Positions 41,473-54,216 of a stretch of DNA of 64,000 nt are shown in pieces; position 1 is the first letter of the stretch; each line of letters starts with the position of its first letter. Position numbers and translations under genes: made by a program. The stretch comes from Mesostigma viride. Taxonomy: Eukaryota; Streptophyta; Mesostigmatophyceae; Mesostigmatales; Mesostigmataceae. Where the stretch lies: the NCBI GenBank assembly GCA_009746045.1, contig RPFO01000131.1:1419283-1483282 (forward strand). The letters run 5' to 3'. The notes beneath the pieces are model-generated. The model saw nothing but the letters and a program-made list of their open reading frames with translations. It did not search any database and was not told the origin of the DNA.

Positions 41473-44069
41473 ATGGCTGATTCTCCGCGCTGGGAGGCGT
41501 GGAGGAATGATCCGTGCTGCTCGGAGGCCATGGTTAAGCAAATGCTGCAGGTGCGTTTTCTTATATCATACGTTATGGCTTTTGAGTTTGCAAATCAGCT
41601 GTTTTCTCACCCTTGCCTCGGCTCCAAGACCAAATTGACGAGATGCATGTGTCATATGGCTTTTGTGCTCGACTCCGGTTTCGCAGGGAGACGGCTTGGC
41701 GGAATGCTCTCGAGCCGCCGTTTTTGACTCGGAAGGGAAGGTGATTTATGCCACAGGCTTCAGTCAACCACCGCACCGTGCGGAGCTGTTGCAGGTATGT
41801 CTTCCTGTAACCTGTGTGGCCTCGGAAACTTTGGTGACAATGTGCTCTTGCGTAGCAGGCTAGCAGCCGGTAAACTGAGGCTGGTACGTTACTGGTTGTT
41901 TGCCCGAAAAGCGTGAGTTTCCATTGCCCCAGCAAACAGCAAAAGCGGCATGCATATATTGATGTGTTTGCCATGCTGGCAAGTGGAGTTGACAAGCACT
42001 GCTTGCAAGGACGTTGGTAATGAGGGACTTTGGAGGGGATGCCTTACCTGCTATCCTACCTCTACCACAGACACCCGGCACTCTTTCTTCTTACTTCTTG
42101 CCCGCCTCGGCATGCGTGGGATCTCCCCTGCTCGCCTTGAAGCTTCTGAGAAATTATGCATGCAAGCTTGGTGGCCAAGGCATGCGCAGGGATGCACATC
42201 TGTATCTGATGCTTTTTGAGCATCGCACCCGGGTCTCCTAGCATAGGCACGGTGCCGCATCCCCCCAGTGATCGCACACGAAACCGACGCTGGTGTTGTT
42301 TCACGACGTTTATGCGCCCTGTTTGACACTGCCTCTTGTGCGCTCATGGGCCGGGCACGCAAAGCCTCCGTGATGTTAAGTGTTTGTGACCCCAAGTGTT
42401 TGCCGCCCTGCTGTCATTTTGTGGCAGCTGGCACAGTTGCTTATGGCGTCTCTGGCTGTGTACGGTGGAAAGCCCTATGCTGAAGTGCGAGGTGGAATTT
42501 GTTCTGCATTGTTGGGTGCTGCGCTTTGTGTGAGTGCGGAGGGGAAGTCCTCTAAGCTTCGCGAGGGCCACCCCACCCCTTCGCGAGGGCTTTAGAAAAC
42601 CCAGCGGGTTCCATAAGGAGCAAAAATTCACAAGATTGCTTGACACAATTTGCTGCCCCATATCAACGCTCAACTTTTGCTGGCATGTGGCAAAATCGCT
42701 ATTAATATTACATGTTTCGTTCACCTTGGTGATTCGCTCGTGACCATGCCCGCTTCTTAAAGGGCCTGTTTACATCACCTTACCCAGCACTTCACTTCAA
42801 CTTCTCGTCTCTTTCCGCGTCTCTCCTTAATTTCTGTGGAGAGGTTGTGGAGGTACTGTGTCCGTAGGAAAGGTGTGTTAAGCACGTGAGCTGCCCTGTG
42901 GACGTTACACCAGATGTGTGCAATTGTAACATATTCTGTGCAAGCTGGTTGGTGCTTGGGCCTTGGTTTTGTGGGTCTGTTGTTGGCATTGGGCTGCGTC
43001 TGGCGGAGTGCCCACTTTCATGGTGTCCATTGAAATACGGGTGGACAGAAAGGTGTGACAAAACCTCAACGTGCACTTATTCCTGCAGCTGATTGTTTGT
43101 CCAGTTGTTTGGTGGTTAGAGTGGGCATTTTACTAGAGAGAAGGGCCATTTGGGGGGGAAGACAATCCCATCACGTGAAAGTTCTCATCTCACCTAATTA
43201 GTAAACTGGCTTGGAATGTGCAAGGGCTTCTGAAGGTTACATCAGTTGTGCATGCCATGGAGTGGCGGGCGTGTAGCAATCATTATGCCACCATGGGCTG
43301 CGCTCACCATGGGAACGGAAATGCAGAGAAAATTTTCAGCCAGGGCTTCACATACACCAGATTGCACCAATAAATATTCTGTCCATGACATTCCATTGCC
43401 CGGTGGGGACTGGCCCGCAGCTTCGCTTTAGCTGTCTGCGCTTGTCAATCAATGGTGGCCTCATGGTGCATGTTTCGTGCCCTCGCCGCCATTATACTTT
43501 CCTTTGTCGGCAAATCACCTGTCAAATAACCACGTAACCTCGAACTAATAATCCCCTTTTTCCCCCAGCATTAAAGAAAACCAACCCCTTTGACGCACCA
43601 CCAGCGAAGCACTAGCCCGCGCGTGCCCTCACCAGGATGTCATCGCTACCGTAAAACTCCACTCGCCCCCCCCCCATACCCCTCCCACTAATGTACCCCC
43701 CTCGTGGGCCAGCTCATGGCGGCGCTCTCCAACCGCGAGACGGCCATGCGCGAAGGTCTTGTGCTGGAGGGAAAGCGATACGAGGCCCACCGGCACCACC
43801 CGCCGATCGTGTACGGCCGCATGATCTCCCCCGACGGCGCGGGCGGCGCGGACACCGGTGACGGCGACGGCATCGCTGTGTGCTCAGCCATGCAGTCGCT
43901 CACGGGCCGCACGCTGTGCATCGTGGTCACCTACTCGCTGCCCGCGCTGTCGGCGCGCATCGTGCCCAAGCTGCTCGAGCTGTGCAAGGCGTTGGAGGCG
44001 ATGGAGGCGTGCCCAACTTCTGGCGACTGCAGTAATTGTGGCACGCACGCGGAGCCCGGGGCGGGATGA
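41473..44069 (+). CDS. Profilin-like actin-binding protein, spliced
   Basis: Exons 41473-41550, 41687-41794 and 43713-44069 join in phase 0; the introns start GTGCGT and GTATGT and end CAG. The ~180-residue product begins MADSPRWEAWRNDP, then SRAAVFDSEGKVIYATG (profilin AAIIG-DGSVWA strand pair), GLVLEGKRYEAHRH (LGGxKY strand), an acidic/Gly insert, and LTGRTLCIVVTYSLPALS with a C-terminal helix (IVPKLLELCKALEAM) typical of profilins. Profilin binds monomeric actin and controls filament growth in the cytosol. It is longer than the usual 125-150 residues because of the insert and tail. The roadblock fold is an alternative but fits less well. The exon chain is inferred from sequence only. Confidence 0.7.
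42428..42491 (+). other. Possible alternative exon inside profilin intron 2
   Basis: After a good CAG acceptor (42425-42427) the sequence reads LAQLLMASLAVYGGKPYAEVR and meets a GTGGAA donor-like site. It resembles the start of the accepted last exon (LMAALSN) plus a profilin-like GGKPY strand. It may be a duplicated, mutually exclusive or dead exon. Confidence 0.3.
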
Positions 44070-44623
44070 CGGGTTGCGGTTTGGACCTGCCATGGCCTCT
44101 GGGTGGACTTGATAACCCCCGGTGTTCCATTTATAGCTGGCAGTCGGGCCTGCATTTTTTTTCTGCAGGGGGGACTGCATGTCCTGGGTGCGATGGGTAC
44201 TGTGTAGGCGTGAATGGTTTGGTAGTAGTATCCACCGCAGCCCTGGCTGGCCCACATGCCTTCAATTCTCCACCAAGTCGTGGACGGCTTCGCCGCCCGA
44301 GCTTGTCTGACGTACTGCTCATGGAGTCATCAATCAAGTGGATGCAGGGCAGATGGGGAGATGTCGGTGGGTTTTGGTGTTGCGTGCTATCTGTCCGCAA
44401 GGGGCTATCCGGCTGCCAGGATTGGCCATGCCTCGGCCTGTGGAAGAAGTTGAAGCCACGCTCTTCTTGGCGCACGTCAACTCGTCAGGATCACCTGGCA
44501 TCATTTTGCCACTTTTGTCTGCGTGGTATTTTCTTGAACAGGTGGTCACATTTTTTAGGCATGTGTGAGTGTCGCATTTGACATCAGTGGAGTGATCATG
44601 TCAGCGTGTATTCTAGCAACATA

Positions 44624-44629
44624 AATAAA
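44624..44629 (+). promoter_or_regulatory. Candidate polyadenylation signal of the profilin-like gene
   Basis: AATAAA within ACATAAATAAAGC, about 555 bases after the stop. The intervening sequence has no convincing ORF and could be 3' UTR. Confidence 0.45.
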
Positions 44630-45034
44630 GCTCAATGTGGGGCCAGGCTCTTGGCCACTTGGGCACAGGCTGACCAAGTTACTCTGGTATCAAGCAGGCT
44701 GGTGGTTGATCTCTCCTAAGTAAGTGAGTAATAAGGAAATGTGGGTTTTGTTTGTTCTTTTTGTTGGCCAATGGGACAATAGAACATTTTACTGGCAATG
44801 CCATTGCAAGAATCTCTCAGTAGGGCCGTGATGTGTGTATATGTCCTGGTTGTCTCCTTGATATGTCCTGGGTAAGTGGAGTCCCCACTGGGGACTACAG
44901 CTGTCCTTGTCTGAGTACAGATTACAACTGAGTACTCGCAGTCCCATTTTCGGGGAGCCACGGATCGGTAGATGTGAATTGAAGGCTACATTGCCTAGCA
45001 TAATCTAGTGGGCAAGGCCCCGGTACGTTGGCAT
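44630..45034. other. Intergenic sequence, nothing recognised
   Basis: Only short frames; no repeat similarity. Confidence 0.4.
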
Positions 45035-45260
45035 AACTGCGGCCATGGAGGGCGAGCCTCTGCAGGGCTACGCCCCGCCCAGCCGGGCAGGCACCTCCTC
45101 ACGTGGGGGCCGGGCCCAACCAGGTTATACGCCGCAAAGCCCGCACCTTCGAAGAGCAGCTCGTAGAGGACATATGGGGGGCCTAGGCCTCTCCGGACAC
45201 ACTGGCGGCTAAGCTAGACGGCACGGTTTACAGGATGCTCCGACAGGTCCTGAATGTAAG
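45035..45260 (+). repeat. Chimeric LINE fragment (LINE-3 joined to LINE-2)
   Basis: 45035-45179 matches the LINE-3 C-terminal/3' region (about 36520-36660: CACCTCCTCACGTGGG, GGGGGGCCTAGGCCTCTCCG). 45190-45260 then matches an upstream part of LINE-2 ORF2 (AAGCTAGACGGCACGG, ATGCTCCGACAGGTCCTGAA). The two families are in the same orientation with the order reversed. Confidence 0.7.
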
Positions 45261-46117
45261 GTACGTTTCCAAGCTTCGACAACCCTGATTTCGCAACCCA
45301 TTTGTATATCACAGCTGGTTCGTCTGCATGCCTGGCATCTACTCGCAAGCGTCCCTCACATTTATAAAGCTCACGTCGGAGGATACTAGTTGCAATTACC
45401 TCGATCTTAACATTACCCATAACAAGAAGGGCTGGCGTACGGCTGTCTATGATCTAGCGCAAGGATCCTAAATTTCAGCAAATTCCTTTTATTCGCTACC
45501 TCGATATGCACAGTCTCCTTTCCCACACAGCAAAATATGGTACATTGTTCTCAGTAGTCAGTTGTGCACATCGTTAATTTCCCGTCTTTGTTCTTATCGT
45601 GTCGATTTCATCACGACTCTTGTTGAACTCTTGAATCTTTTGTTGGTCAAAGACTATGACCGAGACATTATACTCCGTACGTCAAGTCCGGTGTTTTTTG
45701 CAACGTTCAAGCCACCCACATCTGTTCGGTGCTGCCCCTTGGCACAAGCTCTACAAACAGGTCGTGGACCGGCTGGATCGCGTAACTTATCTCCACACAT
45801 CTGAACCCTGCATTGATGCCAGATCTCCTTTGCGGCCGTTCCGAGCTTCGCACTGGATTCGTTGTCCACATCGTCGCGCCGCTGCACTAGTGCGGCAACC
45901 CGATGTTTTCTGGCATACGCGGGCTTTTGGTTCCCGCCGCAAATTTGAAAGTGCTGTCCTCCGCATTTTTGCCTTGGCACCGTGTGTGCACAGTTCTGGG
46001 ACGTTTGGAATCATGGCATGGCTAACGTAATGACTGACTAGCTAGACCTTTTAAGTGGTTTTCCATTTGCGGGCATTTCCTCGTTAATGATGGGAGAGCG
46101 ATCGCAGCAATGGTGCT
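45261..46117. other. Intergenic sequence, no gene recognised
   Basis: A 124-codon frame (45656-46030 +) has no recognisable domain. No repeat similarity until family X begins near 46118. Confidence 0.4.
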
Positions 46118-46182
46118 CACCACTAGATACTCCCGGCCAGTTCTAAGGCTCGATTAAACACATGTACATACGCCCTGATCAA

Positions 46183-47794
46183 CAGAGTGCAATCATACGC
46201 CGTATAATACGGTATAATACGGTATAATACGTAATACGCTGGCTTTGAGCGTATGATTCATACGTTATAATACGTTTTAGCGTATAATGACGTATAATAC
46301 CGTATTATACCGTATGATGCCGTGTTTTCCGCGTTTTTTTTACGTTTTGCGCGGCTAGGATGCCAGAACGACAGGGCAACGATTTGAAGCCACAGATTTC
46401 GTATCTCTACTATAAGTACTGACCCGTCTGAACTTTCACAATTCGACGCGATCTTATTTTGACATTGTGGTGCACAGTGCGCGCACCGTGCGGAGGTGGC
46501 CATGGCGACGTGCGTTCCGTTAAAATATGGCTAATCCGGCGGGCGACAGGCGAAAAAATTAAGCCGATGGTTAAAAGTGATGTTCTATTATGATGTTTCA
46601 TAGCAAGATCTGCACTATTTGCAAATTCGCTGCCTTTGTTGGTACAGATTTGCACGGGGGTCTCATCCAACAATTTGGCCGCGATGAATAATCTAGCATG
46701 TGTGCCTGCGACGGTAGAACTCGATATTCGTGGGTTATTTTGATGCAGCAAGAGCCGTTTAGTAACGGACACCATGAAAATAACCTAAGCATCTTCGATC
46801 TGCGGCCATTTCCTGTCATTTCTAAAATGATTTCGTTCAGGCCTGCGCGATCCGCGGTTAATCCATCCATGGCTGGCTGGCTTTTCTTGCGCGCCTGGGT
46901 AGGAAATAATGCCGGCCGTGGTACGTTGATTTGCCGCATGTCACCGCCCAGTCTGTTTGCGCTCTTAATGAACCTGGCATGAAAATTTTTGCGCCGTTTC
47001 TGGGTTTTTCTTGCTATTTTGTTCTCCACTTGTTGCAGTTGTGCTATCAGATTTTCCGCAGCTTTCAATGGTTTTCCTTACGCTGCGTATGCCATGCTTC
47101 CTAAAGCTACCCAGAATTGATCGGGCAGTTATCTGGCTTTGCTACGCTTCCTGTATGGAGGTTTTCACACGGTAGACATTCTATATTGCGTAGTCAAGGA
47201 CCCTAGCTGCCTGGGAGCGGCATCACCGTTGCAAGGAGCTGGCGAGCTCATAGACGCCTGTCATGCTCTTCAGCCTGCTGGAAAACAAGGTTGTTGTATG
47301 GAAGGTGAGAATATGTGAGTTACTTATTATCACATCCCCACCTGTTTAGCCATGTTTAACATGTTGGCCCCTTGCTGGCCCACTGCACGGTCCCCTAGTT
47401 ATTGCTGGCCTTTTTACCATATATAATTACTTGCATCAAAGTGAAGGCACCCAAGTAAACATAACCAATATAAAGCCACATATATACAGTTATACACATG
47501 CACACAATTATGCATGCGCACGTTTACATTCTCAGTATTACATGCAATATATCGATCGTGTCCACAATATCCACCGTATAGAGTATAGCCGAGGGTAGGG
47601 CAACCTTGGATTATGTCCAAAACAGTGTTAAAAACATGTGGATTGATGGTGGGTGTCTTAAAATGTGTAAAATCAGAGTATTCTAAGTGTGTCCGTACGA
47701 AAACGTATAATACCGTATTATACCGTATTATACCGTATTATACATTATACTCCACCGTGACCGTATAACGCGTATAACGTACGATTGCACTCTG
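46183..47794. mobile_element. Complete non-autonomous hAT-like element
   Basis: 1612 bp. Ends CAGAGTGCAATCATACG and (reversed) CAGAGTGCAATCGTACG, 16 of 17 matching, with the 8-bp duplication CTGATCAA on both sides (46175-46182 and 47795-47802). The other family X copy (48300-48309) shows the undisturbed site. An 8-bp duplication and CAG-start are hAT hallmarks. Both subterminal regions carry tandem CCGTATTATA/TATAATACGG motifs that could bind transposase. No hAT transposase is seen. Confidence 0.88.
46598..47068 (-). CDS. Conserved ORF of the hAT-like element, function unknown
   Basis: 156 codons, equal to 7686-8159 except for one missing Thr codon. It opens with TTG and has no recognised domain. 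An overlapping minus frame (46410-46775) has an ATG and the string TPVQICTNKGSEFANSAD, which resembles the central TDNGSEF block of retroviral-type integrases, with Asn-Lys in place of Asp-Asn. Neither frame is a hAT transposase. Low support for real coding. Confidence 0.2.
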   Translation of the reverse strand: MKAAENLIAQLQQVENKIARKTQKRRKNFHARFIKSANRLGGDMRQINVPRPALFPTQARKKSQPAMDGLTADRAGLNEIILEMTGNGRRSKMLRLFSWCPLLNGSCCIKITHEYRVLPSQAHMLDYSSRPNCWMRPPCKSVPTKAANLQIVQILL

Positions 47795-48016
47795 CTGATC
47801 AAGCGGCAAGCTGTTTCCGGCCCCACCATCTAGGTCATCTAGTCGCTCTACACGTAAGCCAGCCATAATTTCAATGCACAAGGCTACACATTTCCATCTC
47901 CATTCATATTCATCATCCTGAACGACTCGAAAACGCGGACATTCTAAGAGCAGGCTCGAGCTACCATGGTCCGGATCGATTCTCCCGATTTCTGGCCTGC
48001 GCTGGTTGTCTCCTTG

Positions 48017-48258
48017 ATCAAAAGGTGATATGTTGACAACAAGAGCAATACTAAGAAGTGAGACACGGCCTATGCCTGGACGCATGGCGATCTGGACAAC
48101 AACTTAATTGGAAGCTAGGACTAGGGTAGTTGCATGTCTGAGAGGAAAGACGCGAAGGCCGCGGGAGCCGCGCGGCTATCTCTAGGAAGACCTGCATGCA
48201 TGGAGGGAGACAGAGGGTAACAAGAAAGGTCGATAGGGAAAACATGTACACACATAGA
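48017..48258. other. Spacer between two family X copies
   Basis: No frame or repeat recognised. Confidence 0.5.
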
Positions 48259-48490
48259 CACCACTACACACTCCCGGCCAGTTAGGCTCGAAACACACGC
48301 CCTGATCAAGCAAGAGCTCTGTTTCTGGCCCCACCATCTAGGTCATCTAGTCACTTTACACGTTAAAAAATTAAATTAAATTAAATTATAACATGCCTCC
48401 GTTGGGAGATCATGTAGCACATATTCCTTGATGGGTGGTGGAATGGAGAGAGCCGCGTAATCTAACTAACCTAACTCTAGTCTATCTAGT

Positions 48491-49650
48491 CTAGAAAAAA
48501 ATCCTAACTACCCTACTCATCAAAACGCCTCCTCCTCTTGGGGGGAGGTGGCTTGCCCACAGGGTCGGGCGTGTGAGCCTTGACAATTTAATTTCTGCCA
48601 CCGCGTCTTGCATGTTTTGCATGGCAGTCCAAAGAAGGGAGAGAGAGTGGATGCGGTATTCAAACTGGGCTGGGACCATACTTAGGTCATCCAGCAACAT
48701 CTGTACGTAGTTCGTGACATGTTTCCCTACCTTTTTGGCAATGCCCTTGGGGCCAGGCCAGGTCAGAATGTGCCGCCCTGGCTGGCCAAGCCGCTGGGGG
48801 CCTGCCAGACCGAGGGCGGTGGACATCGACCTGGCTAGTGCGAGCAAGGTGTCCTACAAATGCTATCCTACGCTGTCTAATCGCGTCTGAAATACGAGGC
48901 ATGCCCTGATACAAAGACTCGGATGATGGGCGCTTGGAAAACCCTACGTTCAGGACCTGTCGGAGCATCCTGTAAACTGTGCCGTCTAGCCTAGCTGCCA
49001 GTGTGGGTGTGAGTGTCCAGGCCTCGGCGCCATACGTGAGCACCGTGAGGACGAGGACCTTGAAGAGCATGCGCTTGCGGTGCTCGCCGGGCCAGGCCCT
49101 TGGAGCGCCAGTAGGTGTTGAGCGAACGAAGCCTAGCCCAGGCCAGGCCGATGCTGGTGTCCACATCGTCGGCGGTGTCGGGGAGCCAACTCCCCAACAG
49201 TTTGAAGCGATCGCGGAATTACGGGACCGTCGTCCCGTCGAGCAGGCGCGGCAGCGGCGGTGTACTGGAGGCCCCAATTGACCATCGCCTCAGTTTTGAC
49301 ACTAATCTCCAACCCCACCGCCCTCGCCTCCGGGCCCAGACAGTCCAGCCAGGTCTGAATGTGCTCGGGGCGCGCGATGAGGGTGGTGTCATCCACATAA
49401 ATCAGGTCGGCCAGGCGGTAGCTGGCCATGTTCGATCAACCCCGCCGTGCTCTTTCTCGTTAAGGATGTCCAAGCCTGGCTCGAACCCCTTAATTAAGAG
49501 CAGTAAAGCGCGCACGTGCCCGGCGCATGACATGATCCACGAATATAATGAACAGGTATGGTGTCTAATCACCAAGAAAATGTCCTCAAATGAGGACATT
49601 TTTAAGCATGGATACCATTTGTAATAACTAACACATGTCAACACATCCAT
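48491..49650 (-). pseudogene. LINE-2 ORF2 remnant (RT palm/thumb and C-terminus)
   Basis: Broken frames carry LADLIYVDDTTLIARPEHIQ (RT catalytic box YVDD), VLTVLTYGAEAWTLTPTL, YQGMPRISDAIRQRRIAFVG and the end region. In LINE-2 at 54217 the same positions are in one frame, so this copy is dead. The missing part continues at 51325-51513. Confidence 0.85.
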
Positions 49651-51320
49651 GGGTACGGTATGGAACCATGTTCATTTATGATATGTTCAAGAGTTGCAAT
49701 GCTTAACATCCATGAAATATGCTCATTGTATAATTGTTTACGATTTATGAATGCAGGGGGGTCGCTACGCGAGTGACCAAATAGCACTCAAGTCAACAAT
49801 ATGCCAAGAAAGAAGGCTAAGCCAGGTCATGGCTGGCCCTGAAAATGCACCCAGGGTGCCCACAACATGTCTATGTTACACCCTCGCAGTCCTAGACCCT
49901 GCAGCCTGCCAGGGTGGGGGGACAAAATGTAACTGGCAACCAGGGACCATGGTGCAGGCCTTACAGCAGGTGTAAAGCTAGCTCAGTCCAACGAGTGAAA
50001 TATGAAGCAAATACTCGCCAAGGTTAGGTCCATGATCGTTGGTAGAGGCTCGGCTGCCACCACGGTGCTAAACCATGATGCTGAACCCTTACGTTATATA
50101 TGAAACATATACTGCAAAGAGGCACAAGTTGTAACACAAGCACAATGTAAACATGACAAGCTCAAGTTTCCAAGCCAGTCTTGATCACTTGGACATGAGT
50201 TGAAGCATTAGAAACATATGGGCAACATACCAGCAAGCCTTGAAAGACTTCTCAGCAACAAGGCAGTATATGTGTTGAATCAAACTACCACATCGCAATT
50301 AAGCACAGCGACTTCTAGTCGCTGCTGTTTTGATAACGCAAGGCCGTTTACCTTTTCAGTGACGCAGCGGGAAAAGAAAGTACTGCCCAGCAAACTTCCG
50401 TTATTCCCCGGACATAAACGTAATCAAAACCACGAAGTTGGGCATTGAAAGCAACCGGAATTATCACGTCTGCGAGAGTTATAGGTTACAATCCGCTTAA
50501 CACGCTTACTTAGAACGGTGCGGTTGAGAATGACAGTCGGAACCTTGCTCTTGACGTGCGCCCAGGCCGCCAGCTGCGCGGGCCAGCTCAAGAAATATAT
50601 ATTAAAGGACGGTGACGCGTGGGAAGCACCCAGCCTTGCGGCAAAAGAAAAATATGGCTCGCGCTCGCCCTGGTTTTCGCCAGGCGCGACTGCGACATCA
50701 CGACGAAAAAATAGAGACTCTTTGACGCATGCAACTGCCCAGGTCCCTCTTCTCCCCATGTCGCCCATAAGCCCAGAAGCGTACCATAACCCATACTCGC
50801 GATATCCGCAGCGCCTGGGCGGAAAAAGAAATTGTAAAACCGAACTGCGAACTGACCTATCATGCGATCTACGTAGCTCTCAGATTTTCTTCAACAATGC
50901 CAAAATCCGTTCATGAACAAAATTTTCGACATATACAAAGCACCTGCACGTGAAGAATAGCATCTTCGAAATCACTAGATTACGATCTAAAATGATGTCT
51001 TCGTCCGGGGCAGAATAATGCCCTATAACATTCAGGCAAGCCTCGGAACTGGCACGACCCCATAGCCGCCACTCGACAAAACACTCGATTGCATTGCGAT
51101 GTTCTTGCTATTGTAGGTACTTTTCGTCGCCTCATATTTTCCAGGTACGGTCGACCCCTGTCGACCCCAGGGGCTTGGCGCGCTCAGTACCTATCCCAGT
51201 TTCGCGCCAAAACCCACCAAGTGACCCTAGGACCAAATTTGGCGCCAAAACCGCGCCCCTGACCCCCCCCGTCTCAAACGAGGACTATGTCCTCAAATGA
51301 GGACATTTGGTTTTTGGACA
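49562..51320. mobile_element. Non-autonomous DNA transposon with ATGG target duplication
   Basis: Inserted in the LINE-2 remnant between GGTATGG and GGACAGG; the intact LINE-2 has these nearly joined (ATGGAGACAGG). Ends: TGTCTAATCACCAAG and, reversed, TGTCCAAAAACCAA. Both are followed by ATGTCCTCA...TGAGGACAT, a 20-bp palindrome. ATGG is present on both sides (49558-49561 and 51321-51324). Interior frames (for example 50518-50916) show no transposase. The superfamily is not clear from these ends. Confidence 0.75.
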
Positions 51321-51678
51321 ATGGGGACAGGACACAACCTTGCCACACCCCGTGGTGACTGGTGAAGCTAGGGGGAATGGTGGGGTGGTGCCTTCCGCAC
51401 TGTCCGCACTACTGCCTGTGAACCCTCATACAGTCGCCCGGCGAATGGCAGCAATAAACGCAGGTGGCACTCGATCCAGAGCTAGGATGGCCCAAAGAGC
51501 CTCCCAGAGGACCTTTACATGTAAGCCAGCCATAATTTCAATGCACAAGGCTACACATTTCCATCTCCATTCATATTCATCATCCTGAACGACTCGAAAA
51601 CGCGGACAAGATAACGGCAGGCTCGAGCTACCATGGTCCGGATTCTCCCGATTTCTGGCCTGCGCTGGTTGTCTCCTT

Positions 51679-53362
<1,684 letters not shown>

Positions 53363-53421
53363 CAAACAACCAAAACTAAGAAGGAAAACAGGGAACGCCG
53401 GCATACACACATATGTACACT

Positions 53422-53647
53422 TGCATCACTCCCCGGACAGGAGAACTTTTGCGGATGACTGTAGGTGTAAGTTGGCGATGCCATGGTAACCGGAGACGTC
53501 CGTCCTATAGTCAGCAAAATTGGTGCGAGAGGTCCCCAGTTCGATTCCGGTCGGATTCATTTGCAGATCGCGTTTTCCGCGTTTTCCGCGGCCCGGCACT
53601 GAACGCAAGGGTTTTCACCTTTGCGGAGTGTCTGATCAGAATATGTA
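53422..53647 (+). repeat. tRNA-related SINE family S, copy 2
   Basis: Shares 226 bp with the reverse of 59709-59938, including CCCCAGTTCGATTCCGGTCG (B-box consensus GTTCGATTCC) and CCTATAGTCAGCAAAATTGG. Ends GATCAGAATATGTAC. Confidence 0.7.
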
Positions 53648-54074
53648 CACTACTTCGCTGGTTGTCTCTTTGATACACGAAGGGGCTATAAGAAAAAGTA
53701 AGGAGTTAACATTACAAAGGGAAAAGGAAAAAAGAAAAAGAAAGAAAGAAAAAAGAAAAGAAAATGTAAATAGTTATTTATTTATTAATAGTAATAATAC
53801 GAACAACAATAAATAAAGACGAGGTAAGGTCCGAGTAATAATAATAATAATAATAAAAACAAATATTATTTAAACAGCCGGCATGAACTTGCAAGTACAA
53901 CCACCACAGACTTCTGTAGCAACACGACAATAACTGCTCGCATTGGTGGAGCTTATAAGTGAATTGGTGGCATGCAACTGGGTGAGTCAACTGAATATTG
54001 GTCCGACGTTTTGATATTATAAAGGGTCCATGGTGCTAGCTAGGTTTTTCCGAGCGCCCGTCATCAGAGTCTTT
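53648..54074. other. AT-rich intergenic sequence
   Basis: Purine-rich AAAGAAAAAG tract (53720-53765) and ATAATAATAA (53837-53857). 53650-53665 has the family X end CGCTGGTTGTCTC. No gene. Confidence 0.5.
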
Positions 54075-54216
54075 GTATCATGGTATTAAATTAAATTAAA
54101 TTAAATTATAACATGCCTCCGTGGGGAGGTCATGTAGCACATATTTCATGATGGATGGGGTGGAGGAAGCCGCGTGATCGAACTATCCTAACTCTATCTA
54201 GAAAAGCCTAACTACA

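Larger units (their letters stand above)
46118..48016 (+). repeat. Repeat family X, copy 1, split by a hAT-like element
   Basis: 46118-46182 and 47795-48016 are collinear with 48259-48363 and 51514-51678. The repeat includes CTCCCGGCCAGTT, GGCCCCACCATCTAGGTCAT, GTAAGCCAGCCATAATTTC and the terminal CGCTGGTTGTCTCCTTGAT. Without the insertion it is about 280 bp. No coding capacity. Confidence 0.85.
48364..51513 (-). mobile_element. 5'-truncated LINE-2 copy, itself interrupted
   Basis: Matches 54087 onwards (3' tail, ORF2 C-terminus, RT). The flanking target duplication is TTTACACGT (48355-48363) and TTTACATGT (51514-51522), 8 of 9 identical. The truncated 5' end is in the RT region. ORF2 has frame changes (pieces at 48491-48847, 48687-49277, 49133-49429), and a 1759-bp DNA element splits it at 49562. 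Confidence 0.88.
48259..51678 (+). repeat. Repeat family X, copy 2, split by LINE-2
   Basis: 48259-48363 and 51514-51678 form one family X copy interrupted by a 5'-truncated LINE-2. Its 3' terminus, CGCTGGTTGTCTCCTTC, runs straight into the (AC)n/(AAC)n tract at 51679. Confidence 0.85.

Noticed and set aside
53484-53545. Functional tRNA gene in SINE family S
   Set aside because: The acceptor-like stems are only 57 bases apart, an anticodon arm is missing, and three dispersed copies share flanking sequence, so it is a retroposon.
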